Source: Nocardia mangyaensis
Lineage (GTDB): Bacteria > Actinomycetota > Actinomycetes > Mycobacteriales > Mycobacteriaceae
Direction of reading: 5' to 3'
DNA: 64,000 bases
Assembly (NCBI RefSeq): GCF_001886715.1
Contig: NZ_CP018082.1
Coordinates: 5,022,001 to 5,086,000 of the forward strand
Part shown: one piece after another, positions 16,975-25,533 of the stretch
Layout of the letters: each line of letters begins with the position of its first letter
Numbering within the stretch: the first letter of the stretch is position 1
Made by a program: the position numbers and the translations under genes
Notes under the pieces: generated by a model
What the model was told of the DNA's origin: nothing
The model's database searches: none
What the model saw: the letters and a program-made list of their open reading frames with translations, nothing else

Positions 16975-17151
16975 GCTGTACCCCCATGACTTTCGGGCAC
17001 ATCGAGAGTTCCGATGTGTCGCATGGTAGGACGGGACACGCCCAAGACCGGTTCCCTCAACAGGCAGTGACCTACAACACACCCGACATCTGATTGAGAT
17101 GTGCGTTTCGGCTGATCATCACCGTCCGCTGCCAAGAGAAGCGAGCATCGT

Positions 17152-18564
17152 GTGGACATCGAACCTGAAATCCGCACCGCGACCGGAGTGGTACGCGGCA
17201 GATGGGAAGACCCTGTCGCGGTGTTCCGGGGCATCCGATACGCCGAACCACCGTTCGGTGCAAGACGATTCGCCGCCCCCGTTCCTGCACAGCGGTGGGA
17301 CGGCATCCGGGACGCACGCCGGTTCGGTCCACCCGTGCCCCAACCAGGCAACACCGGTTCGGTGATGACGTCGCTTTCCGGCGGCACCTATCTGGAGAAC
17401 AACACCGCCAACCCGCACCTGGACGCCGCGACACTCGCCGGGGCGGGCGTGGTGGTGGTCAGCATGAACTATCGCGTCGGCGTCGACGGCTTCGCCCGCA
17501 TCACCGGCGCCCCCGACAACCGCGGCATCCTCGACCAGATCGCCGCATTGGGCTGGGTCCAGGACAACATCGCCGCCTTCGGCGGCGACCCATCCAACGT
17601 CACCGTATTCGGCCAATCCGCCGGCGGGGCAGCCATCGCCGCCCTCCTCGTCATGCCGAGGGCGGCCGGACTGTTCCGACGCGCGATCAGCCAATCCATG
17701 CCCGGCACCTACTTCACCCCACAACTCGCCGCCGCGATCTCGACCACGATCGCCACCGAGGCAGGCGTCCAAGCCACGGTCTCCGACTTCAGCCAGCTGC
17801 CACCGCGCGCCCTGACCGACGCGACCACTGCGGTGATCGCGAAGATGCCCGAGTTCGTCGATATCTGGGGCCCGCTGACGTTCACGCCCACCCCGTTCTC
17901 ACCCCTCATCGACGGCGACGTCCTGCCGAGCGCACCGTGGAGCGCGGTCGCCGGCGGCGCCGCGCGTGGGGTGGACCTGCTCATCGGCCACACCAGAGAC
18001 GAGTTCCGGCTCTACACATCCCGGCCCTGCAGCGAACCGACCCCCGCGCACATGACCGCGGCATTCCACCACCTCGCCCCCAATGCGGACGGCGACAGGC
18101 TCTACCGCACCGCCTACCCCGACGCCTCCCCCAGCCAGCGACTCGAAATACTCAGCACCGACTGGCTGTTCCGCATGCCGAGCCTGCATCTGGCCGACGC
18201 CGCCTACGCCGGCGGCGGACCCGTGTGGCTCTACGAACTCACCTGGAGCTTCAACGCCGAACAGGGCGCCTCGCACTGCCTGGACTTCCTGCTCCTGTTC
18301 GGCACCCTCAGCCCCGACGAGGTCCGCGCCCACCGAGCCGCCCATCCGAACGCCGCGAACGAAATCAACCAGGTCGGCCAGTACATGCGTGCCGACTGGG
18401 TGCGGTTCGCCGCCACCGGCAAACCCGGTTGGGCACCCTACGATCCACGGACACGAACCACCCGCGTCTACGACGCCGAACCGATCACCCGGCCTTACCC
18501 AGAAGACGCTTCGCGGCGAATCTGGTCGGCCCACCGATTCGACACCCTGGACCTCACTCACTGA
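17152..18564 (+). CDS. Type-B carboxylesterase family protein lacking the oxyanion-hole block
   Basis: 470 aa, GTG start. Clear type-B carboxylesterase: VAVFRGIRYAEPPFGARRFA at the front, nucleophile elbow TVFGQSAGGAAI (Ser156), acidic residue in IGHTRDEFRLY, and a candidate catalytic His in ASHCLDFLLLFG. The usual block just before GTYLENN (SEDCLxLNVWxP ... VxxHGG), which gives the oxyanion hole and lies at residues 70-100 in relatives, is missing. Instead the chain runs NTGSVMTSLSGGTYLENN. Ser156 is about 25-30 residues earlier than normal, which fits an in-frame deletion. The enzyme may be inactive although its frame is intact. Length is otherwise close to the usual 490-510 aa. Confidence 0.82.
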   Translation: MDIEPEIRTATGVVRGRWEDPVAVFRGIRYAEPPFGARRFAAPVPAQRWDGIRDARRFGPPVPQPGNTGSVMTSLSGGTYLENNTANPHLDAATLAGAGVVVVSMNYRVGVDGFARITGAPDNRGILDQIAALGWVQDNIAAFGGDPSNVTVFGQSAGGAAIAALLVMPRAAGLFRRAISQSMPGTYFTPQLAAAISTTIATEAGVQATVSDFSQLPPRALTDATTAVIAKMPEFVDIWGPLTFTPTPFSPLIDGDVLPSAPWSAVAGGAARGVDLLIGHTRDEFRLYTSRPCSEPTPAHMTAAFHHLAPNADGDRLYRTAYPDASPSQRLEILSTDWLFRMPSLHLADAAYAGGGPVWLYELTWSFNAEQGASHCLDFLLLFGTLSPDEVRAHRAAHPNAANEINQVGQYMRADWVRFAATGKPGWAPYDPRTRTTRVYDAEPITRPYPEDASRRIWSAHRFDTLDLTH

Positions 18565-18589
18565 AACAACCTGCACGGCAACGAATTCC

Positions 18590-18800
18590 AAACTGCGTGG
18601 TCGTCCTCTCCGCCGAGCCGCCGGGTCGCTGTCGGCATGGAAGCGGCGCAGCCCCTCGTCGGAAACTCGCGCGTACTTCACCAAGCTGCGCACCGAGGTG
18701 TGCCCGGACAGCTTCATCAGCACCGGCGTCGGCGCACCCTCTTCCGCGGCGTGAGTCAGGCGGGAATGGCGCAGCTGGTGCAGCGATGGGCAGGCCGGTG
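18590..18800 (-). pseudogene. Tyrosine recombinase (integrase), C-terminal fragment
   Basis: The minus strand encodes SLHQLRHSRLTHAAEEGAPT, then LMKLSGHTSVRSLVKYARVS and DEGLRRFHAD. This contains box II of tyrosine recombinases: H-x-x-R (HQLR), the second His in SGH, and the Tyr of KYARVS. Upstream of 18800 the expected N-terminal domains cannot be read in any frame. The 3' end runs on without a clear stop into the esterase region. It is a relic of an integrated element and supports an accessory origin for this segment. Confidence 0.7.
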
Positions 18801-19247
18801 AGACGGTCGAGACAGCTGGGAGCGAAGGGGCCGAGCGGGCAGACCGCAGCGGTCCGGCGACCCGGCACACAGATGAAGGCGAGATTCCGCGCCCGTGCAG
18901 ATGCCTTCTTGGACCCCGCCAGACGGCCGTCTGCATCGCATCCGCCCGCCAGGCCGGGGCCGCCAGCGGCGCCGCTGCCGAGACAAACCCGATATTCCGC
19001 AGGCCATGCCGGGGGCGCCACTGGTGCGTGCACGGGGCGGGTCCGAGATCGCTTGTCGCCGTTACATCTTGGTCGCTCGCGGTCGGAGGCGGAGGGCTGG
19101 CTACCCCCTCGTCGGTCGTCGCTGGCTGGGCCGCCGACGTCAGCATGCCCAGATCCAGGCCCCTGCCCCTCCTTTGGAGGGAGGGCCACCGACTGTACTG
19201 CCCACCCCCGCAGGGAAATCAGAGTAGCGGCCGCCGCGGTCGGAGGC
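18801..19247 (-). other. Decayed DNA upstream of the integrase fragment
   Basis: No protein-like sequence was found on either strand; translations are arginine/proline/glycine-rich. It probably held the rest of the integrase gene. No repeat or RNA gene is evident. Confidence 0.5.
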
Positions 19248-19304
19248 GAACACCGTGCCCCTACTGGAAAGGTGGTGCACGGTGTTCGGAAAACGACCGA
19301 ACAC
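19248..19304 (+). promoter_or_regulatory. Two overlapping, mutually exclusive hairpins
   Basis: GAACACCGTGC (19248-19258) pairs perfectly with GCACGGTGTTC (19277-19287). GTGTTCGG (19282-19289) pairs perfectly with CCGAACAC (19297-19304). The two stems share GTGTTC, so only one can form at a time, as in attenuators. A protein fragment follows on the plus strand from about 19310. No known leader is recognised. Confidence 0.4.
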
Positions 19305-19309
19305 TACCG

Positions 19310-19459
19310 CCAGTCGTTGTGGAGACACCGCTCGCCGCCGACGGCGTCTCCATCGGCACCGCGACCATGGACGACCGCACCGGCCCGCTCGGCATTTGCG
19401 TGGTGACCTCGCTGTCCAACGCGGAGAAGCTGATCGACTACACCGCGCTGCGGCGGTGA
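19310..19459 (+). pseudogene. Short C-terminal protein fragment
   Basis: A plus-strand frame reads VVVETPLAADGVSIGTATMD, then DRTGPLGICVVTSLSNAEKL and IDYTALRR before a TGA at 19457-19459. The composition looks like a real protein tail, but there is no start and the upstream DNA is hairpin sequence and decayed DNA. The family is not certain. Confidence 0.35.
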
Positions 19460-19591
19460 TCCGGGCGTTCCCCGATCGTTCTACGCGCTCCGGTTAACAC
19501 CGGGCGCGCGCCGGGATATCTTCGGGCAGAACCCGCCGTGCGCCGAACCCGGGAATCCGCCGGACGGGGTGTCGAATCACTGGAGGCAGTC

Positions 19592-20539
19592 GTGCCCACT
19601 CCACTTGTCCGGAAAACCGCTGTGGCGGCCGCGCTGGCCGTCGCCCTGCTCTCCCTCACCGCCTGCAACGACGAGGTCGGCACCGCGACACCGGCCAGCA
19701 CGACGGTGGCCACCTCCGCGGGCACGCCGGCCGGCGCCCCCGCCGCGGGCCGCGCGGGGCAGTCCACCGTGCGCACCGTCGGCAAGACCGGCTGGTACGA
19801 CGATTTCGCCATCACCGTGGACAAGGCCACCGTGGTGCCCGACGAGTATGGCGGCGCCGAGGTGACCATCGACATCACCTACGCCAATACCGGCCTCGCC
19901 GACCGAATGCTGGGGCTGACCCCGACCCTGCTGGTCAACGGCGAGCTGGAGGGCGGCGCGACCTTCGACAGCCCGACCGTCGCCGCAGGCGGCAAGGGCA
20001 GGGGCAAGGCCGAGGTCCCGGTGCGCTCGCTGGACGACGCCGAGCACCTGATCGACACCATGACGATCGTCTACGGCACGGCCACCGACAACCAGACCAT
20101 CATCGCGCTGAAGAAGGACGCGCAGGTGCAGAGCGTGGAGCCGCGCAGCTTCCCGACCTCCGCGAAGCTCACCCAGGGCGAGACGACGGTGACCGTCACC
20201 GGCGCAAGCCTGCACCCGAGCTACAGCACCGGCGAGCGCGGGAAATCCGATGTGGCGCTGCACATCACGCTCACCGGCGGCTCCGGCATCCCGGCCGGCG
20301 GCGCCAACATCTACTACCAGTACTTCAGCGTGCGCACCCCGGACGGCCGCACCGTGCCCGCCGACTTCAAGGGCCCGATCAACGAGCTGCTCGGCGCGCG
20401 CCAGACCATCGACAAGCCGGACAACTTCGTGGTCTTCGTGGTCGACTCCCCCGGCACCGGCGACTACACGCTGGTCTACAACGCGCTCGGCGCCGAGGGC
20501 GAAGCCTCCGCGCCGACCGCCGCCTTCGCCCTGAACTGA
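19592..20539 (+). CDS. Lipoprotein with DUF4352-like immunoglobulin-type domains
   Basis: 315 aa from the GTG at 19592, preceded by TGGAGGCAG. Signal peptide with lipobox LTAC (Cys25), so it is lipid-anchored on the outer face of the membrane. A Thr/Ala/Pro-rich linker follows (residues 28-60). Then come two beta-rich parts: GWYDDFAITVDKATVVPDEY with VTIDITYANTG, which resembles DUF4352/telo-adhesin-type domains, and a second domain with VTVTGASLHPSY and ADFKGPINELLGARQTIDK. No catalytic residues. A perfect 17-bp hairpin ends the unit at 20552-20591. Function unknown; binding or scaffolding on the cell surface is plausible. Confidence 0.75.
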   Translation: MPTPLVRKTAVAAALAVALLSLTACNDEVGTATPASTTVATSAGTPAGAPAAGRAGQSTVRTVGKTGWYDDFAITVDKATVVPDEYGGAEVTIDITYANTGLADRMLGLTPTLLVNGELEGGATFDSPTVAAGGKGRGKAEVPVRSLDDAEHLIDTMTIVYGTATDNQTIIALKKDAQVQSVEPRSFPTSAKLTQGETTVTVTGASLHPSYSTGERGKSDVALHITLTGGSGIPAGGANIYYQYFSVRTPDGRTVPADFKGPINELLGARQTIDKPDNFVVFVVDSPGTGDYTLVYNALGAEGEASAPTAAFALN

Positions 20540-20551
20540 CTCAGGGAAGGC

Positions 20552-20591
20552 GAACGGCGGTACCGCACCTCGTCGTGCGGTACCGCCGTTC
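20552..20591 (+). terminator. Perfect 17-bp stem terminator
   Basis: GAACGGCGGTACCGCAC (20552-20568) pairs without mismatch with 20575-20591 around a 6-base loop (CTCGTC), 12 bp after the lipoprotein stop. A short T-containing tail (TCGTTCC) follows. Confidence 0.85.
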
Positions 20592-20928
20592 TCGTTCCTG
20601 ACCACCGCCACTTCCCATGATCTTGAAAAAGTTTTCGGGGACAGATGTTCTGAACGAAAATCGGCTGGTCGGCCGCTTGAGGACGAACCACCCTGGGTTC
20701 GGTGTACCGGTGCCGACGAGCCGACCCGAACAGCCACTCCTGGCGTACCGACAACTACGACCGGCTCCGAAAACCACGGCAGCGCATGGTCGACTCGGCG
20801 ACGATCGGTCGTCCCTGGCGTGAAACCGGCTGGCCGGGTTCAGGTTTCGTCGTACACCGTCTATCGGGCACGATGACGACCACCACGATGAAGTGGGCCG
20901 ATGGGGCCGACAGCGATGAGGGGTCGAT
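20592..20928 (+). other. Upstream region of the Trypco2/trypsin-STAND locus
   Basis: 337 bp with no convincing gene. It ends with the probable promoter and leader of the Trypco2 gene. No inverted repeat or known operator stood out. A short plus-strand frame (20702-20944) overlaps the next start and is judged spurious. Confidence 0.5.
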
Positions 20929-21255
20929 GTGGATATCGAGTTGAGTGATGCTGTCGCAGCCTTGCGCGACGAATTGCTGGAAGCCGCGGCCAAGGGAGCC
21001 GGAACGGGCCTGCAATTCGAGGTGGGCCCGGTCGAGTTGTCTTTCGAGGTCGAACTCCGCAAGGACGCCAAGGCCAAGGCCGGGTTCAAAGCCTGGGTGG
21101 TGTCAGCGGACGTCGAGGCAGGAGCCGGGCACTCACGTCGCCAACGGGTGACGCTCACCTTGACCCCGCAAGCCGTCGGCGGCGGGCGAGTGCTGGTCGG
21201 CAGCCAGGCCGGTGAGGAGGGGCCAGGTGATCTGTCGGAACGGATCGAGCCGTAA
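20929..21255 (+). CDS. Trypco2 (trypsin-co-occurring domain 2) protein
   Basis: 108 aa, GTG start after GATGAGGGGTC. The pattern DIELSDAVAALRDELLEAAA, then GLQFEVGPVELSFEVELRKD, KAGFKAWVVSADVEAG and RVTLTLTP is that of the trypsin-co-occurring domain 2 family: an N-terminal helix followed by a beta meander. These small proteins are encoded next to trypsin-like proteases fused to STAND or other effector modules in NTP-dependent conflict systems. The next gene, 90 bp downstream, is exactly such a fusion. The likely role is a partner or regulator that the protease recognises or cleaves on activation. Function in this organism is untested. Confidence 0.85.
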   Translation: MDIELSDAVAALRDELLEAAAKGAGTGLQFEVGPVELSFEVELRKDAKAKAGFKAWVVSADVEAGAGHSRRQRVTLTLTPQAVGGGRVLVGSQAGEEGPGDLSERIEP

Positions 21256-21345
21256 CAGCTCGGTGCGATAGGACCCTGAATCCATGACGTCACCGGCTGA
21301 AGCTGTTGGGATGCACTGGGTTCGCGGTGAGAGCGGAGCGATGTG

Positions 21346-24300
21346 ATGCGGTGGGAGCAACTGCTGCGGGTGACCGGGCAGCAGGCAGGTTCGGGGTATC
21401 TGATCGCACCGCGTTTGGTGCTGTCCTCCGCGCACGTGACCGGCGGGGTCGGTGCGGCGGTGCGGGTGTTTCGACCGGGCGCGTCCGGTGTCTACGCCGC
21501 GAGGGTGTTGTGGTGTGGAACCCCTGGTGGACGTGATGACGCCGCGCTCGTGGAAGTCACCGACCCGCAGTGGGTTCCACCGGCGATGCGGCCGGTGGTG
21601 TGGGGACGCACGGTCACCCACCAACCCGGTATCGCCTGCCGTAGCTGGGGTGTGCCCGACTTCGCCCAGCATGAGGGCGGTGCAACTGAGCTGGCGCAGC
21701 CGACCGGACGTATCAATCCTGGTGCGGGGCTGGTCGGCAACCGCTACGTCGTCGAACTCGACGCACACCCACCAGCGCAGCTGGGTGAGTCACCGTGGTC
21801 GGGGATCTCCGGCGCGGCGGTGTATTGCGGGGACCTGTTGACCGGTGTCGTGGCCGCTGATCCCGCGCACCGCGCTCATGGCGCGCTCGATGTCGTTCCC
21901 GCGTACGTGCTGCTCAATAGTGACCGGTTCCGGGAAGTAGTGACATCCCATGGCGGGGAAGCGGGTTCGGGATGGGCGCCGGTCGAACTCCAGCACCTGT
22001 CCGACCGCCATTCCCCCACCCGAACAGCCACCGCACCCGCGACTCCGGCCTCGCTGCTGCTGGCACGCCGAGCAATCGTGAAGTTCCGGCCCGGCCGCGA
22101 AACCCTCCTCGACCAACTCCTCGAGTGGGCAAAGGCACCGGGGATCGGAGTTCAGCTGATCACCGGCGCGGGAGGACATGGCAAGACCCGACTTGCACAC
22201 CATTTCGCCGGCCAGCTGACCGACCAGAAATGGACAGTACTCTGGCTGGACCCGCACGCCCCGCACACCGATCTGGCGGTGCTGGCTCAGGTGGTGACCT
22301 CGTTGCTGGTGATCATCGACTACGCCGAGTCACGGGTTGGCCAAGTCCAAGAGCTGCTGACCACGCTGGCCGCGACGACAGGCGATCGGTCGATGAAAGT
22401 GCTGCTGCTGGCCCGCACCCACGGCGATTGGTGGAACGAGATCCCCACCGGCAGTGACGACATCGCCGATCTGACCGACACCGCCGCGATCACCGAACTG
22501 AGCGCGCTCGATCCCGACCCCGGCGCCCGCGCAGAGTCCTACCGGGCAGCGGTCGAAGCGTTCGCGACCGCGCTGCCGGGACTGCCCGGCCCGACACAAG
22601 CACACGGGTGGGCCGAAGCCGCCGACAAGGTCCTGGCCGCGCCGGTACCGGAGTTCGTCGAAGACACCAGCGTTCTGACTGTGCAGATGACCGCGTTGAC
22701 CGCGCTTCTGGACACAAGTAGTCCTCCATCGTCAGCCAGGGCGGGTGCGCGAGGGATCGAGGACCGGGTACTGGACCACGAATACCGATACTGGGGCCAC
22801 ATCGCCGCCAGCCACGGGCTCACCAGCCTCGACACACCCGCCCTCAAAGACGTGGTCGCCACCACCGCGGTCCTCGCCCCCACCGGCGGAGCCGAACTCG
22901 ATGAAATCCTGGGCTGGGTACCCGAGCTGGCCGAACAACCCCTGCTCATCCGCAACCGCACCCGCGCCTGGCTGACCAGCCTGTATCCCGGACAGGAACC
23001 GGGCGTGTTCACCGGGCTGGCACCCGACCGGGTCGCCGAACGACTTGTCGGGCGGCTCATGCTCGACCGCACCCGCCCCTGCGTCATCGAACACCTCACC
23101 GCCCTGCCACTCACCGACACCCGTGCCCGCCAGCTACTGACGGTGTGCACCCGTGCCGCCGCCCACCCGATCCTCGGACCCATGCCCGGGCAGCGACTCA
23201 CCGCATGGTGCCGCACCCAGCCCGACACGATGCTGGTCCACGCCATCGAGGTCGCCACCCACGTCGAGAACCCGACACCCTTGACCACTGCCCTCGACGA
23301 CGCCATCACCGACCCGACCACTCCCACCACGGTTCTGATCACTCTGCACGACAGCCTCCCCGACACCAGCCAAGCGCTCGCAGAGATCGCCACCGCCATG
23401 ACCGAGGCGCTCGTTCGGCGTTACCGCACCGACGGAACCCCACCCGAAACGAACCCTGCCCTCGCCGGCAGCCTGAACAACCTCGCGAACCGGCTGGGCG
23501 ACCTCGGCCGACCAGAAGACGGACTGGCCGCGATCGAAGAAGCCACCCGGATCCGACGGGCCCTCGCCCAACAACGACCCGACACCTACCGCCCCGCCCT
23601 CGCCGGCAGCCTGCACAACCTCGCGAACCGGCTGGGCGCGCTCGGCCGCCACGAGGACGGACTGGCCGCGATCGAAGAGGCCACCCGGATCCACCGGGCT
23701 CTGGCACAACAACAACCCGACACCTACCGCCCCGCCCTCGCCATGAGCCTGAACAACCTCGCGAACCGGCTGGGCGACCTCGGCCGACCAGAAGACGGAC
23801 TGGCCGCGAGCGAAGAAGCCACCCGGATCCACCGGACCCTCGCCCAACAACGACCCGACACCTACCGCCCCGCCCTCGCCATGAGCCTGCACAACCTCGC
23901 CGTCCGGCTGGGCGACCTCGGCCGACCAGAAGACGGACTGGCCGCGAGCGAAGAAGCCACCCGGATCCACCGGACCCTCGCCCAACAACGACCCGACACC
24001 TACCGCCCCGCCCTCGCCACCAGCCTGCACAACCTCGCAAACCGGCTGGGCGCGCTCGGCCGCCACGAGGACGGACTGGCCGCGATCGAAGAAGCCACCC
24101 GGATCCGACGGGCCCTCGCCCAACAACGACCCGACACCTTCCTCCCCGACCTCGCCATGAGCCTGAACAACCTCGCAAACCGGCTGGGCGTACTCGGCCG
24201 CCACGAGGACGGACTGGCCGCGATCGAAGAAGCCACCCGGATCCGACGGGCCCTGGCCCAACAACGACCCGACACTTACCTCTCCGCCCTCGCCAACAGC

Positions 24301-24915
24301 TTGAACAACCTCGCAGTCCAACGGGGCGACCTCGGCCGACACGAGGACGGACTGGCCGCGATCGAAGAAGCCACCCGGATCTACCGGGCCCTCGCCCGAC
24401 AACGACCCGACACCCACCTCGCCGCCCTCGCCACCAGCTTGAACAACCTCGCAGTCCAACTGGGCGACCTCGCAGTCCAACGGGGCGACCACGGCCGACC
24501 AGAAGACGGATTGGCTGCGATCGAAGAAGCCACCCGGATCTACCGGGCCCTGGCCCAACAACGACCCGACACTTACCTCCCTGACCTCGCCATGAGCTTG
24601 AACAACCTCGCAGTCCAACTGGGCGACCACGGCCGACACGAGGACGGACTGGCCGCGATCGAAGAAGGCACCCGGATGTACCGGGCCCTGGCCCAACAGC
24701 GACCCGACACCTACCTCCCCGACCTCGCCACCAGCCTGCACAACCTCGCGAACCGGCTGGGCGATCTTGGCCGACACGAGGACGGACTGGCCGCGATCGA
24801 AGAAGCCACCCGGATCTTCCAAAGATTGAACGAACGGCGACCTGGGCAATACGACGCCGCTATCGAACGCGGAGAAAGGGTTCGGTCCTGGCTGACTTCC
24901 CTGCCCGATTCGTGA
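21346..24915 (+). CDS. Trypsin-like protease / STAND NTPase / TPR fusion, putative conflict-system sensor-effector
   Basis: 1189 aa from the ATG at 21346 (GGAG 8 bp upstream; a GTG 3 bp earlier is also possible). Residues 1-200 form a trypsin-like domain: His30 (LSSAHV), Asp64/65 (GRDDAALVEV) and Ser155 (WSGISGAAVYCGD). The usual GxSGGP is GISGAA, but the Ser is kept. Residues 270-330 are a STAND P-loop NTPase: Walker A GAGGHGKT (274-281) and Walker B LLVIIDYAE (Asp325). A helical linker leads to ten TPR-type repeats of 46 residues (705 to about 1172). There is no signal peptide, so it acts in the cytoplasm. By analogy the TPRs sense an invader signal, the NTPase switches, and the protease is unleashed, with Trypco2 as partner. 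No terminator was found after it. Confidence 0.85.
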   Translation: MRWEQLLRVTGQQAGSGYLIAPRLVLSSAHVTGGVGAAVRVFRPGASGVYAARVLWCGTPGGRDDAALVEVTDPQWVPPAMRPVVWGRTVTHQPGIACRSWGVPDFAQHEGGATELAQPTGRINPGAGLVGNRYVVELDAHPPAQLGESPWSGISGAAVYCGDLLTGVVAADPAHRAHGALDVVPAYVLLNSDRFREVVTSHGGEAGSGWAPVELQHLSDRHSPTRTATAPATPASLLLARRAIVKFRPGRETLLDQLLEWAKAPGIGVQLITGAGGHGKTRLAHHFAGQLTDQKWTVLWLDPHAPHTDLAVLAQVVTSLLVIIDYAESRVGQVQELLTTLAATTGDRSMKVLLLARTHGDWWNEIPTGSDDIADLTDTAAITELSALDPDPGARAESYRAAVEAFATALPGLPGPTQAHGWAEAADKVLAAPVPEFVEDTSVLTVQMTALTALLDTSSPPSSARAGARGIEDRVLDHEYRYWGHIAASHGLTSLDTPALKDVVATTAVLAPTGGAELDEILGWVPELAEQPLLIRNRTRAWLTSLYPGQEPGVFTGLAPDRVAERLVGRLMLDRTRPCVIEHLTALPLTDTRARQLLTVCTRAAAHPILGPMPGQRLTAWCRTQPDTMLVHAIEVATHVENPTPLTTALDDAITDPTTPTTVLITLHDSLPDTSQALAEIATAMTEALVRRYRTDGTPPETNPALAGSLNNLANRLGDLGRPEDGLAAIEEATRIRRALAQQRPDTYRPALAGSLHNLANRLGALGRHEDGLAAIEEATRIHRALAQQQPDTYRPALAMSLNNLANRLGDLGRPEDGLAASEEATRIHRTLAQQRPDTYRPALAMSLHNLAVRLGDLGRPEDGLAASEEATRIHRTLAQQRPDTYRPALATSLHNLANRLGALGRHEDGLAAIEEATRIRRALAQQRPDTFLPDLAMSLNNLANRLGVLGRHEDGLAAIEEATRIRRALAQQRPDTYLSALANSLNNLAVQRGDLGRHEDGLAAIEEATRIYRALARQRPDTHLAALATSLNNLAVQLGDLAVQRGDHGRPEDGLAAIEEATRIYRALAQQRPDTYLPDLAMSLNNLAVQLGDHGRHEDGLAAIEEGTRMYRALAQQRPDTYLPDLATSLHNLANRLGDLGRHEDGLAAIEEATRIFQRLNERRPGQYDAAIERGERVRSWLTSLPDS
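23458..24840 (+). repeat. Ten near-identical 138-bp TPR-coding repeats
   Basis: Units of 138 bp encode 46 residues with the core SLNNLANRLGDLGR.EDGLAAIEEATRI and the link ALAQQRPDTYRP. Most units differ by a few residues only (NR/VR/VQ, D/A/V, R/H/Y). Unit 8 carries an extra 7 codons, a local copy of its own LGDLAVQ-type segment. The last unit is diverged (FQRLNERRPGQYDA). Such DNA-level identity shows recent expansion or gene conversion, and copy number may vary among strains. Confidence 0.9.
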
Positions 24916-25275
24916 GTACCTCGCTTCAGGGCGTCGGCGATGGTGTCTTCGGACACACCCGCGACCTATCGGCCCCACCGCTGCTGCGGCCGGGGGCCAG
25001 GCCCGGGGTTTACATCCCCTGCTACCGCCCACCGGTCGATAGCGAAGGCAGGGCGACCAATACACGACGCGACGTCAAGCTGGTCTGTCACCGACATTGA
25101 CCGTCGAACCTGCGGCTTCCCGGCAGCCAGGCACCACATCCACGATCATGGTTTCGCGGCCATTCGTACCCGAGGGGGTGGGCGCTGGCGCGGGCACACA
25201 GGCAACCCCAGGGCGATCCTGCGCCACCAACTTTGACCGCCGGGGCCAGGGAGTCGGGCCCGCACACGGCATTCC
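24916..25275. other. Intergenic region after the trypsin-STAND gene
   Basis: 360 bp. On the minus strand a segment at about 25075-25170 reads RETMIVDVVPGCREAAGSTV and NVGDRPA before a stop, which may be the tail of a lost gene. Nothing else is supported; no terminator hairpin was identified. Confidence 0.4.
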
Positions 25276-25533
25276 TCACCACGCATCCCGGTCGAACACG
25301 CAATCGCCGCACACAAGCAATGGCGAGGCCTGCGCCGCTGGCACCACCGCCGCCACACACTCCCGCCAACCCATCTTGCCGTCGCCGGGCTGGTCTCCGA
25401 CCGCGACACCACCCGGTAAACCACCGCCCCCGCAGACCAGCACGTCTCGACCCCAATAGCGAATCATGTCGTTGAACAAGCCACGGGCGAGGCCCGCACC
25501 AGCTCTGCGCATCGAGTTGGGCGTGGGCCTCAT
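25276..25533 (-). CDS. Small Cys-containing protein, translationally coupled to the sigma factor gene
   Basis: 85 aa, ATG at 25533 overlapping the sigma-factor stop (ATGA, 25530-25533). The sequence includes NDMIRYWGRDVLVCGGGGLP, GGVAVGDQPGDGKMGW and a C-terminal LLVCGDCVFDRDAW. Three cysteines (one near VLVCGG, two in CGDC) could bind a metal. The overlap with the sigma gene and the non-random composition favour a real gene. The family is not recognised; a small partner or anti-sigma-like protein is one option, without direct support. Confidence 0.35.
   Translation of the reverse strand: MRPTPNSMRRAGAGLARGLFNDMIRYWGRDVLVCGGGGLPGGVAVGDQPGDGKMGWRECVAAVVPAAQASPLLVCGDCVFDRDAW

Noticed and set aside
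17202..19406. 734-codon plus-strand frame over the esterase and beyond
   Set aside because: Arginine/proline-rich shadow that crosses the esterase and the integrase fragment; no domain.
23458..24840. Regular DNA repeats that could suggest a CRISPR array
   Set aside because: The 138-bp period is in frame and encodes TPR units inside one long protein; there are no unique spacers.
23134..25065. Long minus-strand frame over the TPR array
   Set aside because: Repetitive shadow of the TPR-coding DNA.
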